Part shown: piece after piece, positions 46,217-58,190 of the stretch
How the letters are laid out: each line of letters starts with the position of its first letter
Position numbering within the stretch: the first letter of the stretch is position 1
Source of the DNA: Aquabacterium sp.
GTDB taxonomy: Bacteria > Pseudomonadota > Gammaproteobacteria > Burkholderiales > Burkholderiaceae_C
Reading direction: 5' to 3'
Length of the DNA stretch: 64,000 nt
NCBI GenBank assembly: GCA_023266355.1
Contig: JAHFQM010000009.1
Location: 1 to 64,000 of the forward strand
Notes under the pieces: generated by a model
Seen by the model: the letters and a program-made list of their open reading frames with translations, nothing else
Databases searched by the model: none
What the model was told of the DNA's origin: nothing
Position numbers and translations under genes: made by a program

Positions 46217-47325
46217 GCTTGAGAGGGGGTCAGGGGTTCGCGCAGGAGGTCGGAAAGCGCCGCGATGAGGGCGTCGTTTTCCGAGGGGGTTCCGACGGTC
46301 AATCGGATGCAGTTTGCCAGCAATTCGTGCAGGCCTGCGACATTTTTGATCAGGATGCCACGTGCCTTGAGCGCCGCGAACACGCCGGCCGCATCGCCCA
46401 CGCGCACCAGGACCATGTTGGCCTGGCTGGGGTAGGCGCGGGCGCCGGGCATGGCGGCCAGCGCGGCCATCAGGCGCTCGCGCTCGGCCTTGATGGTGGC
46501 AGCCTGGCGGTCGAATTCGTCGGCGTGTTCGAGCGCGAACAAGGCCGCCTCGGTGTTGAGCACGCTGATGTTGTAGGGCGGGCGGACCTTGTCCACCTGC
46601 GCGATGAGGTCGGCGCGGCCCATCATGTAGCCCAGGCGGACACCGGCCAGGCCGAACTTCGAGAGGGTGCGCATCAGCAGCACGTGCGGGCGCTGCGCCA
46701 GACGACCGAGGTAGGAGCGGCTGGCGAAGGGCTGGTAGGCCTCGTCGATGACGACCAGGCCACAACCGACCTCGCCCACCGCCTGCACGACCTGCTCGAT
46801 GGCAGCGTCGTCCCAGAGGTTGGCCGTGGGGTTGTTGGGGTAGGCGATGTAGGTGATGGCGGGGCGGTGTTCGCGCACGGCCGCGACCATGGCGGCGGCG
46901 TCCAGCTCAAAATCGGGCGTCAGCGGCACGCCGACGAAGCTCAGGCCGGCCAGTTGCGCCGACATGGCGTACATCACGAAGCCGGGCAGCGGCGCCAGCA
47001 CGGTGGCGCCGGGCTGGGCACAGGCCACCGACAGCAGGCTGATGAGCTCGTCCGAGCCATTGCCCAGCACCAGGCCCATGTCAGCGGGGATGCCAGCGTG
47101 TGTGCGCAGGGCCGCATGCAAATCGTTGATGCGCGTGCCCGGGTAGCGGTTGAGCGCCACCTTGGCCAGCCGCGCGCCCAGGGCATCCTGCAGCGCGGGC
47201 GGCAGGGTGAAGGGGTTCTCCATGGCGTCGAGCTTGACGAAGCCGGCGGCGTCCTGCACGTGGTAGGCGTGCATGGCACGGACGTCAGGGCGGAAAACGC
47301 TCAACAGGCTGGGCTCGGAACTCAT
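46213..47325 (-). CDS. hisC: Histidinol-phosphate aminotransferase HisC
   Basis: This 370-residue fold-type I PLP enzyme has the N-terminal [16 protein letters not shown] region, the [10 protein letters not shown] loop, the PLP-binding Lys in [15 protein letters not shown], and the C-terminal [12 protein letters not shown] 47325 is chosen; ATG 47334 is in frame. Normally it follows hisD, but here a PfkB/GntR insert separates them. Its promoter must lie in the 85 bp before the divergent kinase gene. Confidence 0.96.
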   Translation of the reverse strand: MSSEPSLLSVFRPDVRAMHAYHVQDAAGFVKLDAMENPFTLPPALQDALGARLAKVALNRYPGTRINDLHAALRTHAGIPADMGLVLGNGSDELISLLSVACAQPGATVLAPLPGFVMYAMSAQLAGLSFVGVPLTPDFELDAAAMVAAVREHRPAITYIAYPNNPTANLWDDAAIEQVVQAVGEVGCGLVVIDEAYQPFASRSYLGRLAQRPHVLLMRTLSKFGLAGVRLGYMMGRADLIAQVDKVRPPYNISVLNTEAALFALEHADEFDRQAATIKAERERLMAALAAMPGARAYPSQANMVLVRVGDAAGVFAALKARGILIKNVAGLHELLANCIRLTVGTPSENDALIAALSDLLREPLTPSQA

Positions 47326-47410
47326 GGATGGCATTGGCGCGATGGAGCAGCGATTATCCCATGTCAGACTTGGCGTCGCCGAGCAGCCACAGAGAGACCC
47401 GAGGGGCGCC

Positions 47411-48409
47411 ATGCAAGTTTTCGTCGCAGCGAATTTCCTCCAGGTGACCTGCGCCAGCGTGCCGCAACTGCCGCGTCCCGGCGAGATCGTCCTGGCCAGC
47501 GGCACGCACAGCGAGGCCGGCGGCAAAGGGCTGAATGTGGCCCTGGGCTGCCGACGCCTGGGCGCCGAGGTGCGCGCGCTGCTGGGCATCGGGCGGGACG
47601 CACCGGGCGATGGCTTGGTCGCGCTGCTGCGCGCGCACGGCATCCCCGACACCCACGTGCACCGCTTGGCCGAGACCTCGGGCATGGGCATGGGCTTCAT
47701 CGCGCGTGACGGCCAGAACTGCGGCGCGGTGTTCGCCGGCCCCAACCTGCTGCTGGACGCCGCGCATGCCGAGCTGGCGCAGGCCGACATCGCCGCGTCC
47801 GACTGGGTCTATGGCCAGTTCGAAACCGCCCTGCCTGCTGTGCAGCGCTGCTTCGAACTGGCGCAGGCCGCGGGCGTGCCGACCCTGCTCAACCCCTCGC
47901 CGTGGCAGGCCATCCCCGATGCCCTGCTGGCGCTCACGCAGGTGCTGCTGGTCAACGAGGTCGAGGCCGCCCAGCTGCTGGGCACCGCCCTGCCCGCCGA
48001 CGGTGATCTGACCGCACTGGCGCAGGGCATGCACACCGCTGTGGATGCACTCTGGTCGCGCTGGCCGGGCCGCCTGCTGGTGGTGACCGCTGGCCACCGC
48101 GGCTGCATCGCCTTCGCACCGGGTCGTTTGCCATGGCTGTGCCCGGCCCATGCGGTGGACGCCATCGACACCCTGGGGGCGGGTGACGCGTTCGCCAGCG
48201 GGCTGATCGTGGCGCTGGGTCAGGGCTGGGAGGGCGACAGCGCGGTGCTGGCAACGGCCCTGCGGCAAGCCACCGCCTGTGGCGCGCTGGTGGCGTCGTG
48301 CGCCGGGGTGCTGGACGCCCTGCCCTCGCGGGAAACACTGGCGCAGTTCCGGGTGGCACGCGCCGAACCCGAGGTCAGCACACTGGCAGCGATCAGGCCG
48401 GCATCTTGA
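47411..48409 (+). CDS. PfkB-family sugar kinase (ribokinase-like)
   Basis: This 332-residue kinase has the N-terminal GGKG motif (AGGKGLNVALGCRRLGA) and the catalytic C-terminal signature DTLGAGDAFASGL near 262, with anion-hole GAGD. The substrate is not evident; ribokinase, adenosine kinase or other sugar kinases share these motifs. It is divergent from hisC, and its 3' end overlaps the GntR gene by 17 bp, so the kinase-GntR pair is a separate module. Confidence 0.88.
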   Translation: MQVFVAANFLQVTCASVPQLPRPGEIVLASGTHSEAGGKGLNVALGCRRLGAEVRALLGIGRDAPGDGLVALLRAHGIPDTHVHRLAETSGMGMGFIARDGQNCGAVFAGPNLLLDAAHAELAQADIAASDWVYGQFETALPAVQRCFELAQAAGVPTLLNPSPWQAIPDALLALTQVLLVNEVEAAQLLGTALPADGDLTALAQGMHTAVDALWSRWPGRLLVVTAGHRGCIAFAPGRLPWLCPAHAVDAIDTLGAGDAFASGLIVALGQGWEGDSAVLATALRQATACGALVASCAGVLDALPSRETLAQFRVARAEPEVSTLAAIRPAS

Positions 48410-49178
48410 GCCGGTAGGCGTAGGCGTCGCCACGGAAAGTGCCTTCCACGTACTCGACCAGTTGCTGGTGGGTCGAGTAGGTGTGGCGCTTGAACAGCAG
48501 GCAGGGCCCGGGCTGGTCGAAACCGAAAACGCTGGCTTCCGCCTCGCTGCTCATGACGGCTTCGATGCTCTGGTCGGCATGGCCCATGCGGATGCGGCAG
48601 ACGTCCTGCAGGTAGGCATAGACCGAGCCGTGGGTGTCCCAGCCTTCCAGCGCGGGCGCCAGGGTGAGGTCGTACCAAGCGACCTCGCGCGACATGGGAC
48701 AATCGTCGGCCAGGCGCAGGCGCACCACGCGCAGGAAACTGGCCGTGGAGGGGCGCTTGAACACCGAGGCCATGGTGCGGTCCTGCACGACGGCGCGCTC
48801 CAGCAGGCGGGAGCTTGGCGTCATCCCCAGCTCGCGCATTTCCTGGGTGAAGCCCTTGAGTTGGCGCAGTTCGGGCGACAAGCGCGGCGGCGCATGCACC
48901 ACCGTGCCGCCGCGGCCATGGGTGGACAGCACGCTGAGGCTGCGCAGCTCGTCGTAGCAATGCTTGACCGTGGTGCGGCTGACCTTGAGCCGCTCGGCCA
49001 GCACGCGTTCGGCCGGCAGGTTCTGGCCAGATGCCAGGGCGCCGGCATCGATCAGGGTGCGCAGTTGCTCGGTGAGCTGCAGGTAGAGCGGCCGGGAGCT
49101 GGCTTGGTCCAGGCGCACCCGATCGAAAACGTCGTGGGTGACGGGGTCCGGCGTGAGCGGGTCGGGGCGGGATCGCAT
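48393..49178 (-). CDS. GntR/HutC-family regulator with UTRA domain
   Basis: This 261-residue regulator has an N-terminal winged helix (LYLQLTEQLRTLIDAGALASGQNLPAERVLAERLKVSRTTVKHCYDEL) and a C-terminal UTRA ligand domain (SIEAVMSSEAEASVFGF, CLLFKRHTYSTHQQLVEYVEGTFRGDAYAY). ATG 49178 is preferred over the longer open frame. HutC-type regulators sense sugars, amino acids or their phosphates. It is convergent and overlapping with the PfkB kinase, which may be its metabolic partner. Confidence 0.92.
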   Translation of the reverse strand: MRSRPDPLTPDPVTHDVFDRVRLDQASSRPLYLQLTEQLRTLIDAGALASGQNLPAERVLAERLKVSRTTVKHCYDELRSLSVLSTHGRGGTVVHAPPRLSPELRQLKGFTQEMRELGMTPSSRLLERAVVQDRTMASVFKRPSTASFLRVVRLRLADDCPMSREVAWYDLTLAPALEGWDTHGSVYAYLQDVCRIRMGHADQSIEAVMSSEAEASVFGFDQPGPCLLFKRHTYSTHQQLVEYVEGTFRGDAYAYRLKMPA

Positions 49179-49314
49179 GCGGTGGCAGGACGGCAGGGGG
49201 CAAAACGGCAGGCCATGGTAGCCCAAGCGGCACGGGCGGCATCCCACGTTCTAGGGGGCTGGCATCGGCGCGGTGGCACGCTAGATTATTGGACTCTGAT
49301 TGGTATCTATTTGG

Positions 49315-49653
49315 ATGTCCATGCGCAGTCTTTCACTGATGTTGCATCGCCGCTGCCGGCACGCGGGTGGCCGGACGGCGCTCTGGCTCTCGCTGATGAC
49401 CGCCGCCTCCATCGCGAACGCAACGCCTGGCATCGGCCTGCTCGCTCCAGGTGCTGCACACGCCACCTCGGCCGCCCAAGCCCTTCGGCCGCGCGACATG
49501 GTCAAGACGCCGCCCCTCCCGGCGCGTCGCCCCGTCGCAGATTCCGCATCGCTTGCGCTGCTGCTGGGTGGTCTGGTGGTGCTGTGGCGGGCCGCCGAAC
49601 GCCGCAGCCAGGCGACCACTCGCACGTCACATCCGAGCGACAAAGCCCCTTGA
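49315..49653 (+). CDS. Small secreted protein with PEP-CTERM-like tail
   Basis: This 112-residue product has an Arg-rich N-terminus followed by a hydrophobic signal segment (TALWLSLMTAASIANA). The C-terminus is DSASLALLLGGLVVLWRAAERRS: a hydrophobic stretch followed by Arg, like PEP-CTERM sorting signals but without the Pro-Glu-Pro. The mature part is very short. Starts at 49300 (TTG), 49315 and 49321 are all possible. It is divergent from the GntR gene. Confidence 0.5.
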   Translation: MSMRSLSLMLHRRCRHAGGRTALWLSLMTAASIANATPGIGLLAPGAAHATSAAQALRPRDMVKTPPLPARRPVADSASLALLLGGLVVLWRAAERRSQATTRTSHPSDKAP

Positions 49654-49717
49654 CCCCATGGCTCACCCTGCGCACACCGGCATGCACAGGCCGATCTTGC
49701 GCGATGCCAGGGCTGAT

Positions 49718-51058
49718 TCAGCCGCGCTTGAGGCGGAACTCGGCCGCCTGGGCGTGGGCCTGCAGGCCTTCACCGTAGGCCAGCACCGCGGCCGTTTTGC
49801 CCAACACCTGGGCGCCGGCTTCGCTCACCTCGATGAGGCTGGAGCGCTTCTGGAAATCGTAGACGCCCAGCGGCGACGAGAACCGCGCCGTGCCCGAAGT
49901 GGGCAGCACGTGGTTGGGGCCGGCGCAGTAGTCACCCAGGCTTTCGCTGGTGTAGGCGCCCAGGAAGATGGCGCCGGCGTGCTTGAGCAGCGGCTCCCAG
50001 CGGTGCGGCTCGTTGCTGCTGACTTCCAGGTGCTCCGGCGCGATGCGGTTGCTGATGTCGCAAGCCTCTTCCATGCTGCGCGTCAGGATCAAGGCACCGC
50101 GGCCTTCCAGCGAGGCGCGGATGATGTCGGCGCGGGGCATGGTGGGCAGCAGGCGGTCGATCTCGGCCTGCACCTTCGCGATGTAGGTAGCGTCCGGGCA
50201 CAGCAGGATGCTCTGCGCCAGCTCATCGTGCTCGGCCTGGCTGAACAGGTCCATGGCGACCCAGTCGGGCGGCGTGGAGCCATCGGCCAGCACCAGGATT
50301 TCGCTGGGGCCGGCGATCATGTCGATGCCCACGGTGCCGAAGACGTGCTTCTTGGCACTGGCCACGTAGGCGTTGCCGGGCCCGGTGATTTTGTCGACCT
50401 TCGGGACGGTGGCCGTGCCATAGGCCAGCGCGGCCACGGCCTGGGCGCCACCGATGGTGAAGGCGCGGGTGACGCCGGCCACATGGGCCGCGGCCAGCAC
50501 CAGCGGGTTCTTCTCACCTTTGGGCGTGGGCACCACCATGATGATCTCGGCCACACCCGCCACATGGGCAGGGATGGCGTTCATCAGCACCGACGAGGGG
50601 TAAGCCGCCTTGCCGCCGGGCACGTAGATGCCCACGCGGTCCAGCGGCGTGACCTTCTGACCCAACAAGGTGCCGTCTTCGTCACGGTACTGCCAGCTCA
50701 GGCCACAGGCCTCCTTCTGCCGCTCGTGGTAGGAGCGCACGCGCTGGGCGGCCGATTCGAGCGCCTCGCGCTGCACGGCAGGCAGGCTGTCGAAGGCGGC
50801 TTTCAGTTCAGCTTGGGTGAGCTCCAGTTCGGCCATCGATGCGGCCTGGACGTGGTCAAAGCGGCCCGTGTAGTCGAGCACCGCGGCATCGCCCCGGGTG
50901 CGGACGTCGGCCAGGATGTCGGCCACGCGCTGCTCGATGGCCGAATCCGTCTCGGCCGACCAATGCAGCACCTGCTGGAAGGCGGCCTCGAAGTCGGGCT
51001 GGGCGGTGGCGAGGTGGCGGATGGCGACGGGCTTTGCAGCGGTCATGGCAGCGGTCAT
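49718..51058 (-). CDS. hisD: Histidinol dehydrogenase HisD
   Basis: This 446-residue NAD-dependent zinc enzyme makes histidine from histidinol. Motifs include [18 protein letters not shown], the [13 protein letters not shown] and [11 protein letters not shown] segments, the metal-site QAEHDELAQ, and the C-terminal catalytic His in HVLPTSG. It is 119 nt downstream of hisG. The two residues before AAKP repeat [11 protein letters not shown] 51046 is an alternative start. Confidence 0.97.
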   Translation of the reverse strand: MTAAMTAAKPVAIRHLATAQPDFEAAFQQVLHWSAETDSAIEQRVADILADVRTRGDAAVLDYTGRFDHVQAASMAELELTQAELKAAFDSLPAVQREALESAAQRVRSYHERQKEACGLSWQYRDEDGTLLGQKVTPLDRVGIYVPGGKAAYPSSVLMNAIPAHVAGVAEIIMVVPTPKGEKNPLVLAAAHVAGVTRAFTIGGAQAVAALAYGTATVPKVDKITGPGNAYVASAKKHVFGTVGIDMIAGPSEILVLADGSTPPDWVAMDLFSQAEHDELAQSILLCPDATYIAKVQAEIDRLLPTMPRADIIRASLEGRGALILTRSMEEACDISNRIAPEHLEVSSNEPHRWEPLLKHAGAIFLGAYTSESLGDYCAGPNHVLPTSGTARFSSPLGVYDFQKRSSLIEVSEAGAQVLGKTAAVLAYGEGLQAHAQAAEFRLKRG

Positions 51059-51177
51059 GGCGGAAGGATCTCAGAAATCGCGGGCCCGCGGGGCCCTGTG
51101 CCGATCGGATCTGATGATGGAGGCGATAGGGTGAGCGGCAAGGCCCGGGCCGAGGTCAAGGTGACTTCAGGCCAGGG

Positions 51178-53520
<2,343 letters not shown>

Positions 53521-53545
53521 GGGGTGCTCGGTTCGGAAGAAGGCT

Positions 53546-54319
53546 TCAGTGCCTGATTTTGTAGCCCGTTTTCAGCAGGCGCAACGCCACGGCGGCCACG
53601 GCGAGCGTGACGCCCAGGACCGCCGCCAGGCTCAACCAGGGGCTGACGTCGCTCTGGCCGAAAAAGCCGCGGCGGAATCCGTCAATCAGGTAGAAGAAAG
53701 GGTTGAGGCGCGAAACGCCGTGCCAGAAATCGGGCAGGGAATGCACGGAGTAGAACACGCCCGACAGGAAGGTCATGGGCAGGATGACGAAGTTCTGGAA
53801 GGCCGCCATCTGGTCGAACTTGTCGGCCCACAGCCCGGCGATCAGGCCCAGCGAGCCCAGCAGGCAACCGCCCAGCACCGCGAAGGTCAAAGCCCACAGC
53901 GGCTGCGCCATCTGGGGCGCAGCGAACACCACGGTGGCCAGCCAGACGCCCATGCCCACCATCAGGCCGCGCACCAGCGAGGCCCCGACATAGGCCAGGA
54001 ACCAGGCGCGGTGGGACAGCGGCGTCAGCAGCACGAACACGAGGTTGCCCGTGATCTTGCTCTGGATCAGCGAGGACGAACTGTTGGCAAAGGCGTTTTG
54101 CAGCACCGACATCATCACCAGGCCCGGCACCAGGAAGGCCGTGTAGCCCACGCCCGGGTAGACCTGCACGTGGTTCTCCAGCACGTGGCCGAAGATGAGC
54201 AGGTAGAGCACGGCCGTCAGCACGGGCGCGCCGACGGTCTGTGCGGCCACCTTCCAGAAGCGCAGCACTTCCTTGACGAACAGCGGGCGGGCGCCCTGCA
54301 GGGATGCGAGCCAGCTCAT
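53546..54319 (-). CDS. ABC-2-type transporter permease (YadH-like)
   Basis: This 257-residue permease has six hydrophobic segments and the ABC-2 motif (LPMTFLSGVFYSVHSLPDFWHGVSRLNPFFYLIDGFRRGFFG). It pairs with the ATPase encoded directly upstream; the ATPase stop overlaps its ATG. The cargo is unknown. The YadGH-like pair near bolA-murA is a common arrangement. Confidence 0.93.
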   Translation of the reverse strand: MSWLASLQGARPLFVKEVLRFWKVAAQTVGAPVLTAVLYLLIFGHVLENHVQVYPGVGYTAFLVPGLVMMSVLQNAFANSSSSLIQSKITGNLVFVLLTPLSHRAWFLAYVGASLVRGLMVGMGVWLATVVFAAPQMAQPLWALTFAVLGGCLLGSLGLIAGLWADKFDQMAAFQNFVILPMTFLSGVFYSVHSLPDFWHGVSRLNPFFYLIDGFRRGFFGQSDVSPWLSLAAVLGVTLAVAAVALRLLKTGYKIRH

Positions 54320-55287
54320 GCCGACACCCCCTGCGCTGCGGCGGCCGTGCCACCGGCCGGCGCCACAGCAGGCGGCGGTGGCGTCAGGCGGCCCTGCATG
54401 ATGGCCAGGAAAACGTCTTCCAGGTCGGCACGGCCCATCTCCAGGTCCTCGATGGCGCAGCCGGCTTCGCGCAACGCCGCCAGCGTGTGCTCGACCTCGG
54501 CGGCATCGCGTGCCGGCAGTTGCACGATGCGCCCGGTGATGCGGGCATTCGCGGCCAGCGCAGGCGGCAGAGCCGCATCCGTCTTGAAGCGCAGCATGGT
54601 GGAGGCCGTGCCCGCCAGCAGGGCCGAGGTGGTGTCGAGTGCCACCAGCTGCCCCTGCTTGAGCATGCCGATGCGGTGGCACAGGGCCTCGGCCTCTTCC
54701 AGGTAGTGCGTGGTCAGCAGCACGGTGTGGCCGTCCTTGTTGAGCTTGGCGATGAACTGCCACAGCGTTTGACGCAGTTCCACATCGACGCCCGCGGTGG
54801 GCTCGTCCAGCACGATGACCGGCGGACGGTGCACCAGGGCCTGGGCCACGAGCACGCGACGCTTCATGCCACCCGAGAGCTGGCGCATGTTGGCCTCGGC
54901 CTTGTCAGCCAGCCCCAGGTGGGCCAGCAGCTCGTCGATCCAGTCGTCGTTGCGGCGCAGGCCGAAGTAGGCGCTCTGGATGCGCAGGGTCTCGCGCACC
55001 GAGAAGAAGGGGTCGAACACCAGCTCCTGCGGCACCACGCCCAAGGCGCGGCGGGCGGCGGCGTAGTCGCTCACCACATCGTGGCCCTGCACCGTGACGC
55101 GGCCAGACGTGGCGCGGCTGAGGCCCGCCAGGATGCTGATGAGGGTGGTTTTGCCCGCGCCGTTGGGGCCGAGCAAGCCGAAGAACTCGCCCTCGGCGAT
55201 GTCGAAGCTCACGCCCTGCAGGGCACGGACCTCGCGGCCGGCGGAGGCAAAGGTCTTGGTGACCTGCTGGAAGGAGATGGCATTCAT
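54316..55287 (-). CDS. ABC-2-type transporter ATPase (YadG-like)
   Basis: This 323-residue ATPase starts at ATG 55287 (MNAISFQQVTKTF). Walker A is GPNGAGKTTL near 43-52, the ABC signature is LSGGMKRRV near 138, Walker B is VIVLDEPTAGVD near 158, and the H-loop is TTHYLEEA. A C-terminal ~90-residue extension ends in a Pro/Ala-rich tail. Confidence 0.94.
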   Translation of the reverse strand: MNAISFQQVTKTFASAGREVRALQGVSFDIAEGEFFGLLGPNGAGKTTLISILAGLSRATSGRVTVQGHDVVSDYAAARRALGVVPQELVFDPFFSVRETLRIQSAYFGLRRNDDWIDELLAHLGLADKAEANMRQLSGGMKRRVLVAQALVHRPPVIVLDEPTAGVDVELRQTLWQFIAKLNKDGHTVLLTTHYLEEAEALCHRIGMLKQGQLVALDTTSALLAGTASTMLRFKTDAALPPALAANARITGRIVQLPARDAAEVEHTLAALREAGCAIEDLEMGRADLEDVFLAIMQGRLTPPPPAVAPAGGTAAAAQGVSA

Positions 55288-55432
55288 GGAGGACCGCATT
55301 CTAGAGAGGCCGCCTTGCGCGTGCTGACCCCAGGTTTTTCAGGCCCTGTTTTGAGGGGGCTGCCGAGGGCTTGAGCGCATGGAACGGGTAGTAACATGGC
55401 CCGGCTTTGACACACCCACAGGAGACAACAAC

Positions 55433-55690
55433 ATGTCCGATCTGCAAGCCCGCTTCGACCAGGCCCTGGCCGACTCCAAGCTGCTGCCCGCCAAGCCCGA
55501 CAACAGCACCCTGCTGCAGATCTACTCGCTGTTCAAGCAAGGCAGCGTGGGCGATGTGCAGGGCGACCGCCCCGGCATGATGGATTTCGTGGGCCGCGCC
55601 AAGTACGACGCCTGGGCCGGCCTCAAGGGCAAAACCCAGGACGCCGCCAAGCAGGCGTACATCGACCTGATCGAATCGCTGAAGAAGTGA
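55433..55690 (+). CDS. Acyl-CoA-binding protein
   Basis: This 85-residue four-helix protein matches the ACBP family: the N-terminal SDLQARFDQALADSKLLP, the ligand-binding YSLFKQGSVGDVQGDRPGMMDFVGRAKYDAWAGLKG, and the C-terminal helix AYIDLIESL. It binds long-chain acyl-CoA. ACBP is widespread in eukaryotes and found in some proteobacteria. The start has GGAGA 9-13 nt upstream. Confidence 0.95.
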   Translation: MSDLQARFDQALADSKLLPAKPDNSTLLQIYSLFKQGSVGDVQGDRPGMMDFVGRAKYDAWAGLKGKTQDAAKQAYIDLIESLKK

Positions 55691-55718
55691 GCCGACGGAC
55701 TGGGGCGCGGGCAAGGGC

Positions 55719-56036
55719 TCAGGCCTGGCCCTCGGCCCTGTTCTGAGACTTCTCGATCAAACGGCCCAGGCTCTTGGCCACTTCGGCCTCGATCATGGGC
55801 TTGAGCGCCGACATCATCATGCCGAGCTTGATGCTCAGGTCGAACTCGGTGCCCGTCACCTTCATCGTGCCTTTGACGCCCATGCGCTCGAAGGTGATGG
55901 TGTCCTGATCCGCGCCTTGCTGGTGCTGGCAACTCAGGCCCAGCTTGGACGCCGAGGTGTCCACCCACTTCTGGGCCAGTTCACGGGCCTTCTCCAGGCC
56001 CAGGGTGTGCGATTGTTGGAACGTCACGTCGCTCAC
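55719..56036 (-). CDS. Polyhydroxyalkanoic acid system (PHA granule region) protein
   Basis: This 105-residue protein starts at GTG 56036 with AAGGAGA upstream. The sequence SDVTFQQSHTLGLEKARELAQKWV... GTEFDLSIKLGMMMSALKPMIEAEVAKSL matches my recollection of the small polyhydroxyalkanoic-acid-system family (PHA_gran_rgn). It is presumed to act in PHA granule metabolism; molecular role unknown. No phaC is in the window. Confidence 0.82.
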   Translation of the reverse strand: MSDVTFQQSHTLGLEKARELAQKWVDTSASKLGLSCQHQQGADQDTITFERMGVKGTMKVTGTEFDLSIKLGMMMSALKPMIEAEVAKSLGRLIEKSQNRAEGQA

Positions 56037-56210
56037 GGCGGTCTCCTTGCGAACTTGCCAAACTGACTGAATGCCCCCGGGTGAATCCGCGGGCACCGCA
56101 CTGTAAACCGGTCCGTGGCGCCCGCGCGGATGGCGGGGCTCGGGGGTAAGATAAAGCGGCACGCCCTTTTGCACGCTTTCGCCAGCCACGCTCGCCCTGG
56201 CGCAGACACC

Positions 56211-57431
56211 ATGACCGCATCAGCCACTGGTTTGCCCCCCACCGTTCTGCCCGAATTGCTGGACCAGGCCGAGGCCATCCGCGTGCTGCGCCGGGACATC
56301 CATGCCCACCCCGAGCTGTGCTTCGAGGAAGAGCGCACCGCCGACATCGTGGCGCGCACGCTGGCGTCTTTCGGCATCGAGGTGCACCGCGGCCTGGGCA
56401 AGACCGGCGTGGTCGGGGTCATCCAGGGCTTGCGCCCGGGCTCGCGCGCCATCGGCCTGCGTGCCGACATGGACGCCCTGCCCATGACGGAGCACAACAC
56501 CTTCGCCCACGCCAGTCGCCACCACGGCAAGATGCACGCCTGCGGCCACGACGGCCACGTCGCCATGCTGCTGTCCGCGGCCCAGCACCTGGCGGCGCAC
56601 CGCGATTTCGCAGGCACGGTGTATGTGGTGTTCCAGCCCGCAGAAGAAGGCGGCGGAGGTGCGCGGGAGATGGTCCGCGACGGCCTGTTCGAGCGCTTCC
56701 CGATGGACGCCATCTTCGGCATGCACAACTGGCCCGGCATGCCCGTGGGCAGCTTCGCCGTGCGCAACGGGCCGTGCTTTGCGTCCAGCAACGAGTTCCA
56801 CATCACCATCCGCGGCAAGGGTTGCCATGGCGCCATGCCGCACCTGGGCATCGACCCCGTGCCCGTGGCCTGCCAGCTGGTGCAGGCCTACCAGACCATC
56901 CTGACGCGCAATGTGCGGCCGGTGGAGACGGGCGTCATCTCGGTGACCATGATCCAGGCCGGCGAGGCCACCAACGTCATCCCCGAGTCGGTGGTGATGC
57001 AAGGCACGGTGCGCACCTTCACCACCGAGGTGCTGGACCTGATCGAAAACCGCATGCGCGAGATCACCCAGCAGCTGTGCGCCGCGTTTGGCGCCAGCGC
57101 CGATTTCGAATTCAGCCGCAACTACCCGCCCACGGTGAACCACGCCTTCGAGGCCCACTTCGTGCGCGAGGTGATGGCCGAAGTGGTGGGCGCCGAACAG
57201 GTGCACGAGTTCGAGCCCACCATGGGCGCGGAAGACTTCAGCTACTTCCTGCAGGCCAAGCCGGGTGCGTATTTCGTGATCGGCAATGGCGATGGCTCGC
57301 ACCGCGAAGGCGGCCACGGCCTGGGGCCCTGCATGCTGCACAACCCCAGCTACGACTTCAACGACACGCTCATCCCTTTGGGGGCGACGCTGTGGGTCAA
57401 GCTGGTCGAGCGCTGGCTGGCGCGGGCCTGA
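56211..57431 (+). CDS. M20-family amidohydrolase (hippurate hydrolase-like)
   Basis: This 406-residue metallohydrolase has RRDIHAHPELCFEE at the N-terminus. Metal-site motifs are LRADMDALPM near 85, MHACGHDGHVAML near 104-117, FQPAEEGGGGAREM near 142 and GAEDFSYF near 344; a dimerisation domain lies between. It probably cleaves N-acyl amino acids in the cytoplasm. ATG 56211 is preferred; the ORF upstream has no homology. It is divergent from the PHA protein. Confidence 0.94.
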   Translation: MTASATGLPPTVLPELLDQAEAIRVLRRDIHAHPELCFEEERTADIVARTLASFGIEVHRGLGKTGVVGVIQGLRPGSRAIGLRADMDALPMTEHNTFAHASRHHGKMHACGHDGHVAMLLSAAQHLAAHRDFAGTVYVVFQPAEEGGGGAREMVRDGLFERFPMDAIFGMHNWPGMPVGSFAVRNGPCFASSNEFHITIRGKGCHGAMPHLGIDPVPVACQLVQAYQTILTRNVRPVETGVISVTMIQAGEATNVIPESVVMQGTVRTFTTEVLDLIENRMREITQQLCAAFGASADFEFSRNYPPTVNHAFEAHFVREVMAEVVGAEQVHEFEPTMGAEDFSYFLQAKPGAYFVIGNGDGSHREGGHGLGPCMLHNPSYDFNDTLIPLGATLWVKLVERWLARA

Positions 57432-57461
57432 GTCCCCGGCGCCCCGGCTCAATCCAAGGGC

Positions 57462-58175
57462 TCAATCCCAGGCGATGCGGTTCCACTGCAGGGCGCGGCT
57501 GCGCCAGTGTTCCTCGATGCTCTGCACGAAGTCGGGCCGCACGAGCTTGGCACGCTGCAGCAGCCAATCGGCGTCTTCGTGGCGCACCACCACGCCTTCG
57601 AGCGAGCCCTCGCGGTAATGGCTGCGGTGGGTCTGCACCCATTCGGTCAACTCGGGCAGCGAGGTCTGGCCTGAGCTGACGCGCGGCACCTCGCGCAGGC
57701 CCAGCTTCGTGGCCAGCGCATGGCGGCGGCGGGTGCTCCAGAAGCGCTGCTCGGCGCGGTCGTACACATCGAAGGCCAGGAACCAGTCGGGCAAGGCGGC
57801 GTAGTCCAGCGAGTGCTGGGCGGCGCACCATTCACCGAACAGCATCAGCGTGTCGCCCAGGGCATCGAAGAGCTCGCCTTCGCGCACGCTCAGCCACTCG
57901 TCCAGGCGCGTGAACTGGCCGCCATAGGGCTTGTTGAGGTACTGGCCGCGGTTCTGCACGTGCAACACGCCTTCGCTGGAAAACGAGATGCCCATGTTGG
58001 CGCCGTCGAGCTTTTCCTCGACGACCACGGCATGGTGCAGCAAGGCCCGGACCTCGTCGGGCGACAGCACCTTGTCGTCGCGCGGCGTGCCGCTGGCCAG
58101 CCAGGCCAGGTGGGGCGTGTGGGGGAAGCGGAAGAAATCGTGGGCGCTGGAGGGGGTGTTCGTGGCGGTGTTCAT
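57462..58175 (-). CDS. RNA ligase family protein (nucleotidyltransferase)
   Basis: This 237-residue protein has the covalent nucleotidyltransferase motifs in order: motif I EKLDG (Lys55), NRG near 76, motif III FGEWC near 113-117, motif IIIa FLAFDVYD near 132-139, motif IV EGVVVR near 193-198, and motif V RAKLVRPDF (Lys210). It resembles Rnl2-like RNA ligases but almost lacks a C-terminal domain. It probably adenylylates itself and joins RNA ends. It lies 15 nt downstream of a PIN-domain gene on the same strand. Substrate is unknown. Confidence 0.85.
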   Translation of the reverse strand: MNTATNTPSSAHDFFRFPHTPHLAWLASGTPRDDKVLSPDEVRALLHHAVVVEEKLDGANMGISFSSEGVLHVQNRGQYLNKPYGGQFTRLDEWLSVREGELFDALGDTLMLFGEWCAAQHSLDYAALPDWFLAFDVYDRAEQRFWSTRRRHALATKLGLREVPRVSSGQTSLPELTEWVQTHRSHYREGSLEGVVVRHEDADWLLQRAKLVRPDFVQSIEEHWRSRALQWNRIAWD

Positions 58176-58190
58176 GGCAAGGCTCCGGGC

